From an uncultured bacterium (GTDB taxonomy: Bacteria; Spirochaetota; Spirochaetia; Sphaerochaetales; Sphaerochaetaceae): a DNA stretch of 16,230 nt. Made by a program: the position numbers and the translations under genes. This document shows, piece after piece, positions 1 to 7,836 of the stretch; position 1 is the stretch's first letter; each line of letters starts with the position of its first letter. The stretch covers positions 1-16,230 of the forward strand of contig CAJMOS010000069.1 of the NCBI GenBank assembly GCA_905215015.1, written 5' to 3'. The notes under the pieces are model-generated. The model was not told where the DNA came from. It worked only from the letters and a program-made list of their open reading frames with translations, and ran no database searches.

Positions 1-30
1 AGAAACATCACTCCAAAAATATACGGAATC

Positions 31-42
31 GGACAATTGTCC
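31..42. repeat. Perfect 12-bp palindrome GGACAATTGTCC
   Basis: The sequence reads the same on both strands over 12 bases. Symmetric sites like this are often bound by dimeric regulators. It lies beyond the left block, near the window edge, so the gene it might serve is not visible. No second copy was noticed elsewhere in the window. Confidence 0.35.
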
Positions 43-68
43 AACAGGATGCTCAGAATGGTGGCAAA

Positions 69-85
69 GTGCGCAAACCGCGCAC
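69..85 (-). terminator. Possible weak terminator hairpin downstream of the HTH gene
   Basis: GTGCGC and GCGCAC form a 6-bp GC-rich stem with a 5-base loop, 16 bases beyond the stop codon of the HTH gene. On the minus strand the stem is followed only by TTT, so intrinsic termination would be weak. Position and stem support the call; the short U tract argues against it. Confidence 0.3.
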
Positions 86-100
86 AAAAATATACACTAT

Positions 101-1024
101 TTAACAATTCAACGCATGAGAAAACACACGAGGACTTGTCTTGAGGCGAGGATACCGGAGATAGGAAAAGAGCGCCATCAGATTATCCTTGACCTTTTCC
201 AGCAAAGTACCGACTACCTCGTCCCGACAACCGGCAAAAAGTTCACTGAGCATGTCGTAGGCGACGCCAAGGGCTATGACGTCATGCAAGAGCTGGAAAT
301 GGACATCCACTCCATCCTGTTCCAGGGCAAAGACGTTTTCCGAAGGTGCCAGATGGATTACTTCCCCACCCCCTTCCCATGGCTCCATCAGCCAGCGGCC
401 GAACTGATATGCCACCATCATATCCACCAGCGTCAAGTTCCCGTAATCCAAAGGAAGTGGTTCCGTAGGAACAAGGCCAAGCACCGTGCAGGCGAGGGAA
501 CGAAGAGCCGGGGCATATTGGCTGGCAAGCGGGAGCATCTGGCTGACCAGGGTGGTATGGTTGACATCGACATGGAGCGCAAGGGAAAGAAACGCTTGGA
601 TCAACGCCTCGCTGCGCTCCTTGAGCCATGGTTGCATGTCGCTGCGATTGTTGCTGGAGATGATGGGAAGACAGTGGAGCCTTGACGGCTTCACCAGGCC
701 CCAGCCCGCCTGCGCGAAAGGCCCCTGCCGGTAGGGGCGGTAACTATCCACGACTTTCGGCCCGAGTCCGGTCACACGGGCGATTTCCCTAGTCCGCATG
801 CCATGACGCGCCAATTTGGTGATCCGTAGATGTTGGGCGTTGGTATAGATGCCGGCTGTAATCAGGAGCTTGCGAACCTTCAGGGTCGTCGTCTTCGCCT
901 CTCGCGCCACCAGTTTCAAGCGTCCATGACGCCTCCAGAGCGCCGTATAACGCTCCACTTCCAGTTTCGTTGCAATTCCCATAAGGAGAAATCTACCACA
1001 GGATATTACATTGCGAAACTTCAT
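101..1024 (-). CDS. Helix-turn-helix protein of unknown function
   Basis: The 307-residue product is not recognised as a named family. The N-terminal third holds two consecutive helix-turn-helix-like stretches, at about residues 26-53 (LWRRHGRLKLVAREAKTTT) and 67-94 (ITKLARHGMRTREIARVTG, then a PKVVDSYRPY tail). This resembles sigma-70 region 4 or the HTH domains of mobile-element regulators. The remaining roughly 200 residues are mixed helical sequence with no motif I can name. The start is uncertain: the first ATG (1024) has no Shine-Dalgarno sequence and an in-frame stop lies two codons upstream. A second ATG at 982 gives a more natural N-terminus (MGIATKLEVERY), also without a clear ribosome site. 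It is the last gene of the left block, 31 nt after the preceding stop (73 nt if the later start is used). It could regulate that locus or be an unrelated neighbour. No membrane segments are seen. Confidence 0.72.
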   Translation of the reverse strand: MKFRNVISCGRFLLMGIATKLEVERYTALWRRHGRLKLVAREAKTTTLKVRKLLITAGIYTNAQHLRITKLARHGMRTREIARVTGLGPKVVDSYRPYRQGPFAQAGWGLVKPSRLHCLPIISSNNRSDMQPWLKERSEALIQAFLSLALHVDVNHTTLVSQMLPLASQYAPALRSLACTVLGLVPTEPLPLDYGNLTLVDMMVAYQFGRWLMEPWEGGGEVIHLAPSENVFALEQDGVDVHFQLLHDVIALGVAYDMLSELFAGCRDEVVGTLLEKVKDNLMALFSYLRYPRLKTSPRVFSHALNC

Positions 1025-1055
1025 TTTTTAAAATTGTGAAAAAACGTGTATGCCG

Positions 1056-1841
1056 CTAGACCGTCATGCAGGCGAAGGGCAGGTTGTAGGCATGGACGAA
1101 CCGGCCGTAGCTGTTTGGAGTCACGCCTATCCGCATCGCACGGCCAAGGTCCACCGGAAGCGAATACCGGAATCCGTCGGTAATGTAGCGCAGACAACTG
1201 ATCCGCTTCCGCCCCTCCTCACGCTCCAGCGCAGGTCCTCCATCCTCGGTCAGAAAGGCAGCTGCGTCGTCAAGGTCTTCCACCATCAGCACCACTGGCC
1301 GGGGCTGGTTGTCCCAAAACCGCCTGACCAGACGTTGCGCCTTGGCGAGGTCGCCGGTGGGCCGCACATCCGGAATCTTGCCGGTCTGAATCGCCTTGCG
1401 CTCGGCCAAGGCAAGGAAGTGCGCCGCCCTTCCCACCATGCCGAAGTATTGGGCCCGGACCGCATACTGGCAGGCGAATCCAAGTCCGCAGACCGAGAGG
1501 GATGCAGAGGACCACCACCTCTTGTCTCCGAGCATCTTCGGAAGCTCCTGGGTCATGACCAGGGCCATGTCGCGTCCCTGCACGCCATAGCGTTCTTCCC
1601 AGCCCCAGAAATCATGGGGAACCCGGTGGTGCAGATAGAGCACATACCGCCTGAGCAAACGGTCGGTTTCCTTCCGTTCCTCATCGCTCATTTCCAGTAC
1701 CATCGCATCAGTTCCATGGAACATCGGAAACGGCACCTTGCCTTCGGCACGGCGCGAAGGGATCCGGGGCATCACCCAGCGTTTGACATAGGACTTGAAC
1801 GCGTGGTAGTCAAAGTCCTTTCCGGTCAGGCGTTCTTCCAT
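1056..1841 (-). CDS. Unrecognised protein, paralogue A of the helicase-flanking pair (FHGTD/RPVVLM family)
   Basis: The product has 261 residues from the ATG at 1841. I chose that start because GGAGG sits 6 bases upstream and because the in-frame extension to 1976 is not protein-like. Family unknown to me. Visible blocks are VPFPMFHGTD..VLEM (FHGTD at 41-45), a helical stretch, CQYAVRAQYFGMVGRAAHFLALA (124-146), strand RPVVLM (181-186) and FRYSLP near 224-229. The same blocks occur in the same order in the gene at 7837-8685, so the two are diverged paralogues placed on either side of the giant helicase. A His-Gly-Thr strand near the N-terminus, a Tyr-Ala helix and a late VVL strand recall ADP-ribosyltransferase folds (H-Y-E layout), but no third catalytic acid is shared, so this is only a hypothesis. 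No signal peptide or membrane span is seen. It lies 147 nt downstream of the helicase stop. Confidence 0.8.
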   Translation of the reverse strand: MEERLTGKDFDYHAFKSYVKRWVMPRIPSRRAEGKVPFPMFHGTDAMVLEMSDEERKETDRLLRRYVLYLHHRVPHDFWGWEERYGVQGRDMALVMTQELPKMLGDKRWWSSASLSVCGLGFACQYAVRAQYFGMVGRAAHFLALAERKAIQTGKIPDVRPTGDLAKAQRLVRRFWDNQPRPVVLMVEDLDDAAAFLTEDGGPALEREEGRKRISCLRYITDGFRYSLPVDLGRAMRIGVTPNSYGRFVHAYNLPFACMTV

Positions 1842-1847
1842 ACATGG

Positions 1848-1852
1848 CCTCC
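1848..1852 (-). promoter_or_regulatory. Ribosome binding site that decides the start of paralogue A
   Basis: The minus strand reads GGAGG, CCATGT, ATG. The 6-base spacing is ideal and rejects the longer 306-codon reading that would begin at 1976. Confidence 0.8.
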
Positions 1853-1922
1853 AAACCAAGCATACAGGAGAATCAATGCCCCCAACGGTCACAAACACGA
1901 GGAAGACACGCCAATCAGCATA

Positions 1923-1963
1923 GCATGCCGGCGGTATCTGCCAAGGAAATACTGCCGGCATGC
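1923..1963 (-). repeat. Inverted repeat / hairpin between helicase and paralogue A
   Basis: The arms GCATGCCGGC (1923-1932) and GCCGGCATGC (1954-1963) are perfectly complementary over 10 bp. After one mismatch a further 4 bp (GTAT/ATAC) pair, leaving an 11-base loop. It lies wholly in the 147-base gap between the helicase stop and the next gene. No U tract follows on either strand, so it is not a classical terminator. It could be an attenuator, an RNA-processing or stability element, or a protein-binding site. Confidence 0.6.
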
Positions 1964-1988
1964 ATGGAAGCTCCAAGTCTTCGTCCCG

Positions 1989-4900
1989 TCACGCCTGGGC
2001 TAGGTTTTCCTCCGGCGCCTGCCCGATGCCGATCCGTCCGAACTCGTCCATGACGGCAAGACGCGCGGAAGCCAGGCCTTGCTCGATGGCGGATTCCAGC
2101 GCTTTCTGCACGGAAGCGCTCCGCCCTTTGAATCCGAGAGCGAGGGAGGTCTCTTTCAACAGGTCCTCTTTCATCAGCGTCCCCTTGCTCTGGAGGACCG
2201 CATACATGGCATTGAGCATCTCGATCCGAGGGATATCCCCCACCTGGCGTTTCTCTTCCTCCTGCTCGCCGTTACGGCGGTACTGGGTATAGGCGGATTC
2301 GATATCCTCCGTCCCCCTCCACTTCTCCGGCCAGTAGATGAACCGTCTGTTTCCATCGCCATCCAACTCCTCGGTGGCAAGGAAGCCGGCGGAACGCAGA
2401 TGCTCGTCAAGCACCGGCTTGAGGGCAGGGCTTTTCTTTTTCGGTCCGAAGGAACGAAGGACCTTGAGCTCAAGCAGCTCTTCGGCAATCGGCCCTTCCC
2501 CCTCGATCACGCTGCGGAAGCGGGCGACAAACTGTTCCGGCTTCAGGCGCTTCACTTCAGATACGGACATAGTATCGGTCTCGCTGAACTCGAAACCCTG
2601 GTAGTCGATGCCGATGCGGAACACATTGCTTCCTTCACAAGGCTTCTCATCCGGGGCCGGGACGGCAGCCGCCGCTTCGCTCTTCCTCAGAAGGGAACGA
2701 TACTTGCCGACAAGAGAAAGGATATACCGGGTCTCTTTCTCCCGGTCATTGAACCAGTCGATGGTCCTGACCAGAATCACATTCCACCCCCTCGCCTTCA
2801 GCACCTGCTCGCGCAGGATGAACCGGTCGTTGGTCAACGAGGAGAGAAGCATGCCGCTTCCATCAAGCAGGATGCCGCAAAAGAAGGTGCCGGGATCCTT
2901 GGGATGGGAAAGCGCGATATCCACCTGGAAGTCGGACAATCCCACATTGAGCGCACCATCATAGCCGTGGCCCTTGAGCATCTCCAGGATCTCCTGGGCC
3001 ATCAGGCTCTGCTTCCGCTTTGCCCGCACTCTCTCGTCCACTCCCGCCTGGCTGGCGAACTGCAGGAAACTCCGAAGGTCGTTTCCGCCCTTCGATGGAA
3101 TCTGCTTGCCCGCGAAGTCGGCGAGGTCGATGATGGTGAAGACCACCATTTCCTTCTTTGCCCGGCTGAAAGCGACGTTCAGGCGGTTCTCTCCTCCGAT
3201 GTTGCTGATCGGACCGAAGTTGGTGGAGAACCTTCCGGACTTGCTCTTGCCGTAGGTCACCGAGAGCAGAATCACATCCCGCTCGTCTCCCTGGATGTTT
3301 TCCAGATTCTTCACGATCAGCCGGTCCGGGCAGTCGATCTCGCTCTGGTCCCATTTCGCCAGCTTGGCAAGGTTGTGCTTGCGGCTGAACAGGTCCTCCA
3401 GCTTGTCCTGGATCAAGACCTGCTGCTTCTCGCCAAAGGTGATCACCCCGATGGAATCGCGGCACAGGACGGGATCCTCGAGGCGGCGCTTGATTTCCAT
3501 GACGATGGCATCGGCCTCTGCCGGATTCGGCTCCTTGCTGCCCGACTGGTAGTAGCCCTCGACGTGGCGCAGCGACACCCGGGAATGCAAGGAATCCACC
3601 GACGGGTAGGTTTTCAGCCTGCGATGGTAGTAGTGGGCGTTGCTGAAGGCGATCAGGCTTTCGTTGGTGCTCCGATAGTGCCAGTTCAGGCTGGTCTGGG
3701 GAAGCCCGATATCGTTGCAGTCGGCAAGAATGCTGTCCAAGTCCCCGTCAAAGGGATCACGTTCCTCGTCATCGCTGGTCGCGGTTTTCTGGAAGAAACT
3801 GGTCGGCGGCATCTGCTTCGCGTCTCCGACGACGATCAGGTCCTTGCCACGGGCAATCGGACCGATTGCCTGACAGGTGGGAATCTGCGATGCCTCGTCG
3901 AAGACCACCAGGTCGAACGGCTGCCGTTCCGGATCCAGGAACTGGGCGACCGACATGGGGCTCATCAGGAAGCAGGGAAAATAGGCAAGCACGGCATCGA
4001 TTCCCCCAGAAAGAAATTCCCGGACCGACTGTTTCTTGCCTTTGGTCGCCACAAAACGAGACAGGACATGGCGTACCCGGTCATCGGAGGGCACCAGGGC
4101 ATCAAGCATGCCGGGCAACGCACTCTTCACGTAGGCCCGATACTCCTCTTGGGCCTGCATCAGTGTCCGGATATTCTCATCGAAGCCAGCTTGCGCGTAT
4201 TGGAACAACGGCGCGCACTGCTGGAAGATCTCGTCGATATAGGATTTCTCGAACGACGCCTGCAGGTAAAGCGCCGCCTCTTTCGCATCCATCCCCCCTA
4301 TCATCATTTTCACGAAGGGGTCGGCATACGGTTTGCTGTCAAACCAGGAAAGCAGACTGTTGCAGTGAGCCCAGCCTTCCATGTCCACAGTCCTCTGGAT
4401 CCAAGCTTCGAGGCGGGTCTGCAGCTCGGCATAGGACAGGTCGGACAAGGAGGCGTCAGCCTCCACCACCTGGGAAAGCTCCTTCCACCCGCTGGCAATC
4501 GACTTCTGCACCTTGCTGAATTCATCGAGGGTGCGGATCAGGTGCTCGTCCCCATACCAAGCCGAGGCAACTGACAGGACGAAGGGTTCCGTGTGCTTGC
4601 ATTTCATCGCTTCCAGCAGGGTCGCCACCTCCTTGCGGTAGGCGGCCACCAGATCCACCACGTTTTCAGCAGCTTCGTAATCCCGCCCGACCAGGAAACG
4701 GAACTCCTCGGGAATCCTCGCCTCTTCCCTCTTCAGGCGTGCGCTGCGCGCGACAAACGAGTTGAGTTTCTTCAACTCGTCCACGATGTTCTCCTGGGTG
4801 ATCACCAAACCGCTCGGCGCCATGGAGTTCACCTTGGAAAGGAGACGTTTCCGTTCCTTTCCCTTGAAGAAACCGCTCTTGCAACCGTCCCACTGCTGGA

Positions 4901-7727
4901 CCAGGCCGGGAATGCTTTCATGAAAAATCTCGGGGCTCCAGTCGCTGGAGACGCCGCTTGCGAGTTTCAGGTTGGAGTAGCGCTTCAAGACTTCCAGTCC
5001 ATCGCCCAGCGCGCTCCGGTCCATCGCGAGGATCCCGGGTTCGATTTCCTGTTCCTTCAGCCGGGAGAGCGCGTCGATCACGCCCTTCACCTTTTCCCCG
5101 GTCGCGGTGGTGCAGTGCCATTTGCATCCATCCGGCATCTCTTTCTGTATCTCCGCTTCAAGAAGCGCGATATGGGAAAGGTGGCTGACAAGCTTGCCCG
5201 CCAGGCCGGACACCTGTTCCCTGACGCCATCATCGTAGCTCGTGATTCCCAAGCCTTGGAACGGAGACTTCTCCAAAGGCCGGAACCTGGCGAGATTCAG
5301 GGAAATTTCCCCAAGCTTCGTGGCGCAGGCATCGAGTTCCTTCTTTCCCACCTTCTTGATCAGGGAATAGCGAAGCTGGGTGACCGGAACCTCGCGATGC
5401 GACTCGTACATGTTGATCAGCTGGTAGAGGCTCATGCCGCAGGGGCGGGTCTTATGGAGCTCGCGGACGTACTTCTTCAGCTCTCCGCTGATCCGTTTGA
5501 TCTGCTCCTCGTTCGCCGCATTGCGGGAAACGGCCTCTCCGTTCTGCTCCAGAGCGGCGGAAATCTGGTCGAGGAAATGGGCCTTCGAGGCCTTGATGGA
5601 GTGCAATTCCAGAAGGTGGTTGCTGATGCCGACCTGGTGCAGGTTCCGGTAGACCACCTGCAAGGCAGCCATCTTCTCGGCGACGAACAGCACTTTCTTC
5701 CCTTGGACCATGGCGTTGACGATGATGCTGGTGATGGTCTGGGACTTGCCGGTCCCCGGCGGGCCCTGGAGGATGAAGCTATACCCGGAGACCGCCGCCT
5801 TGACCGCGCGCAACTGGCTCTCGTCGCACTCCATCGGAACCACCTGGTCGATGAAGTCCGAGTCCTTCACCTCCGGCAGCGGTTCCTGCTTGAAGCAGAG
5901 TTTCTTCTTGACCAGGCTCTTGACCACCTTGTTCTTCATCAGGGCCGCCGAGTGTTCCTTCAACTCGTTGTACATGACGAACTGGTCGAACGAGTAGATG
6001 CCCACCGAGACCGACTCGACCAGTTTCCAACGGGGAATCTGGCTGAGTTCGGAACGGAGTGTCGCAAAGACATGCTGGACGTTGATGTCCTCTCCCTGCA
6101 AAGGCAGGTGGGAATAATCGAGGTGGGTCTCGTATCCGTACTCCATCCGGAACTTCTCGAAGACGCTGAAGTTCAGCTGGGGGTCCTCGTCGTCGCGCAA
6201 CTTGATCTGATAGGTGCCGTTCTGGCGGGAAAGTTCCACCGGGTACAGCAGTATCGGAGCGCGGAACATCTGTTCCCCGTCGTAGTACTCGATATGTCCA
6301 AGGGTCAGGTAGAGCGTGTAGACACCCGACTCGCTCAGGTTCTTCTGGGTGCGCCAGTAGATGCTGCCGAGTTTCAGACTCAGGGAATTGGAGCTCTCTG
6401 AAACGACTACCTGTTTCTTGGAAAGCAGTTCCAGGAAGGCGGGGTTCCCCCGCTTGGACTCGACGGCGGCTTCCGAGAAATCGGGAGAGGCGGACAAGGC
6501 ATCAAAATCGGGACGCACGACAAAAGAGGTTCCCTTCGAGAGCGCGGAGACGAACGTGGAAATGTCCGGGCAAAGGACCTGTACGATCGAGTAGCCGGAA
6601 CGCATGTTCATCAAAGGATTCCTGTAGGAAAAATCCAGCAGGCGGCGTTGCCACTGCTCGATCCTGCCCTTCGGGGTGTTGTCGGCGACCTTCTGCCCCG
6701 CGAGGTCCACTTCCTCCATCGTGTCCTTCAGACGCGGACGGTAGGCGGCTGTCTCGAAGAAGGCATCTTCGACGAAAGAGACCTCGCCCGTTGGAGAGAC
6801 AACCCGTTCCGGCAGGGGATGGAGCCCCACCAGACGGGCGAACTTCACGTCGACGATCAACAGGCTTTCGGCTTGGCGGGCCTTCTGCAAGGCGGCCTCG
6901 CATGCCGCGGCAAACGGCAGATCCTCGCCAAGGGCGACGACAACGATATGCTTGCCGGCATCCTGGGTGATATCCGAGGGATCGTCGTGGACCACGCAAT
7001 CGAACGAACGCTTTTCGTCAAGCACCACCCCGGGGAAGATGATGGCGGGAGACAGGCACAAGATGGGATGCAGCCCCATGCCTTCGGCAATCGACGCGAA
7101 GAGCAGGGAAAGTTCCAGCGGCGTACCGGACCGGGAGGAAACGATATCCCCCAACGGCCGGATTGTCTCTCCCCGTTCCTCGTGCGCGGGGGCTTCCAGG
7201 AGCCGGTATCCGGAAAGCAGGGAATAGACAGCCGCCACGGGATCGGGCGCATCTCCGATCGGGGCTATCATCTGCTTCACAAGGGAGTGATGGGGCTGGA
7301 TGAACAAGGAAAGGACCTTGGCGTCCCCATTCCACCATGTGGAAGGATGCACGGATATCGAACGGCTCCTGGTGGCGAAGACACGTCCCTCATCATCCAC
7401 CAGCGACACCACAAGCGGTAACGACAGGAGGGATGGGATATCCCGCAACAACGAGGGATCCAGTTTGAAGGATCGTTTTGTCTTATAGGTGTTCGAGGCC
7501 GAAGATACATCTGGTACCGCAGGGATGGGGATCTTCGAAGTGACGGCCGAAAGCAACGGCGATGAGGAGGAAAGGACCAGTTTGGAGGCCCGGAGAGGAA
7601 GGTCTGTCTCGTTGGAGACTTCTATTTCCACCGCAAGCCTGAGATCTCCACGCAACGCGGCGTAGCTCAACTCATTCGGGCTGACGTCCACGTCGAGCCG
7701 AACCATCTTTTCCATCGTTTCCATCAT
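1989..7727 (-). CDS. DUF4011-type SF1 helicase with Vsr-like and DUF3320 regions (Hhe/HheA-like)
   Basis: Giant protein of 1912 residues, probably a DNA-targeting defence effector. Order of parts: beta-rich N-terminus (about 8-128); degenerate transglutaminase-like region (about 140-250); DUF4011 signature WQRRLLDFSYRNPLMN (359-374); Walker A GPPGTGKS (655-662); a long, mostly helical insert; Walker B VVFDEASQ (1274-1281); GDAKQMPP (1301-1308); NWHYRS (1348-1353); NIQGDERDV (1477-1485); NRLNVAFSRAK (1514-1524). Then comes a Vsr/MTES_1575-like nuclease region (about 1575-1660; SDFQVDIAL, GILLDG, RGWNVILVRTIDWF) and DUF3320 (about 1735-1800), with a helical tail. The motif set is UPF1-like SF1 (AAA_11/AAA_12). 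This matches the DUF4011-helicase-Vsr-DUF3320 protein of the Hhe system (Gao et al. 2020). The start at 7727 has AGAGGG 7 bases upstream; ATG 7724 is an alternative. It sits 109 nt after paralogue B. The transglutaminase Cys and His appear lost, and the nuclease site is atypical. Confidence 0.93.
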   Translation of the reverse strand: MMETMEKMVRLDVDVSPNELSYAALRGDLRLAVEIEVSNETDLPLRASKLVLSSSSPLLSAVTSKIPIPAVPDVSSASNTYKTKRSFKLDPSLLRDIPSLLSLPLVVSLVDDEGRVFATRSRSISVHPSTWWNGDAKVLSLFIQPHHSLVKQMIAPIGDAPDPVAAVYSLLSGYRLLEAPAHEERGETIRPLGDIVSSRSGTPLELSLLFASIAEGMGLHPILCLSPAIIFPGVVLDEKRSFDCVVHDDPSDITQDAGKHIVVVALGEDLPFAAACEAALQKARQAESLLIVDVKFARLVGLHPLPERVVSPTGEVSFVEDAFFETAAYRPRLKDTMEEVDLAGQKVADNTPKGRIEQWQRRLLDFSYRNPLMNMRSGYSIVQVLCPDISTFVSALSKGTSFVVRPDFDALSASPDFSEAAVESKRGNPAFLELLSKKQVVVSESSNSLSLKLGSIYWRTQKNLSESGVYTLYLTLGHIEYYDGEQMFRAPILLYPVELSRQNGTYQIKLRDDEDPQLNFSVFEKFRMEYGYETHLDYSHLPLQGEDINVQHVFATLRSELSQIPRWKLVESVSVGIYSFDQFVMYNELKEHSAALMKNKVVKSLVKKKLCFKQEPLPEVKDSDFIDQVVPMECDESQLRAVKAAVSGYSFILQGPPGTGKSQTITSIIVNAMVQGKKVLFVAEKMAALQVVYRNLHQVGISNHLLELHSIKASKAHFLDQISAALEQNGEAVSRNAANEEQIKRISGELKKYVRELHKTRPCGMSLYQLINMYESHREVPVTQLRYSLIKKVGKKELDACATKLGEISLNLARFRPLEKSPFQGLGITSYDDGVREQVSGLAGKLVSHLSHIALLEAEIQKEMPDGCKWHCTTATGEKVKGVIDALSRLKEQEIEPGILAMDRSALGDGLEVLKRYSNLKLASGVSSDWSPEIFHESIPGLVQQWDGCKSGFFKGKERKRLLSKVNSMAPSGLVITQENIVDELKKLNSFVARSARLKREEARIPEEFRFLVGRDYEAAENVVDLVAAYRKEVATLLEAMKCKHTEPFVLSVASAWYGDEHLIRTLDEFSKVQKSIASGWKELSQVVEADASLSDLSYAELQTRLEAWIQRTVDMEGWAHCNSLLSWFDSKPYADPFVKMMIGGMDAKEAALYLQASFEKSYIDEIFQQCAPLFQYAQAGFDENIRTLMQAQEEYRAYVKSALPGMLDALVPSDDRVRHVLSRFVATKGKKQSVREFLSGGIDAVLAYFPCFLMSPMSVAQFLDPERQPFDLVVFDEASQIPTCQAIGPIARGKDLIVVGDAKQMPPTSFFQKTATSDDEERDPFDGDLDSILADCNDIGLPQTSLNWHYRSTNESLIAFSNAHYYHRRLKTYPSVDSLHSRVSLRHVEGYYQSGSKEPNPAEADAIVMEIKRRLEDPVLCRDSIGVITFGEKQQVLIQDKLEDLFSRKHNLAKLAKWDQSEIDCPDRLIVKNLENIQGDERDVILLSVTYGKSKSGRFSTNFGPISNIGGENRLNVAFSRAKKEMVVFTIIDLADFAGKQIPSKGGNDLRSFLQFASQAGVDERVRAKRKQSLMAQEILEMLKGHGYDGALNVGLSDFQVDIALSHPKDPGTFFCGILLDGSGMLLSSLTNDRFILREQVLKARGWNVILVRTIDWFNDREKETRYILSLVGKYRSLLRKSEAAAAVPAPDEKPCEGSNVFRIGIDYQGFEFSETDTMSVSEVKRLKPEQFVARFRSVIEGEGPIAEELLELKVLRSFGPKKKSPALKPVLDEHLRSAGFLATEELDGDGNRRFIYWPEKWRGTEDIESAYTQYRRNGEQEEEKRQVGDIPRIEMLNAMYAVLQSKGTLMKEDLLKETSLALGFKGRSASVQKALESAIEQGLASARLAVMDEFGRIGIGQAPEENLAQA

Positions 7728-7734
7728 GGCTGAA

Positions 7735-7740
7735 CCCTCT
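7735..7740 (-). promoter_or_regulatory. Ribosome binding site of the giant helicase
   Basis: The minus strand reads AGAGGG, TTCAGCC, ATG ATG. Spacing is 7 bases to the first ATG (7727) and 10 to the second (7724), which favours the first. Confidence 0.65.
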
Positions 7741-7836
7741 TTCTTATGAAAACAACTGGAAGAAGGTATCGATTACAGCACTTCGGGATACATCAAAAAC
7801 CTATCGGGAAATGAAGGGAAACCTCATCGGCCGGAT

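Noticed and set aside
1842..1976. N-terminal extension of paralogue A
   Set aside because: It passes through the GGAGG site and the hairpin and encodes an unlikely Cys/Trp-rich stretch with no counterpart in paralogue B.
1050..2003. 317-codon plus-strand frame opposite paralogue A
   Set aside because: The minus-strand reading has an ideal ribosome site and a paralogue elsewhere in the window; the plus frame has neither.
2079..4574. Open reading frame of 831 codons on the plus strand opposite the helicase (and another of 602 codons at 4593-6401)
   Set aside because: They lie wholly antisense to a gene with intact helicase motifs, have no recognisable domains, and are explained by few stops opposite GC-rich coding sequence.
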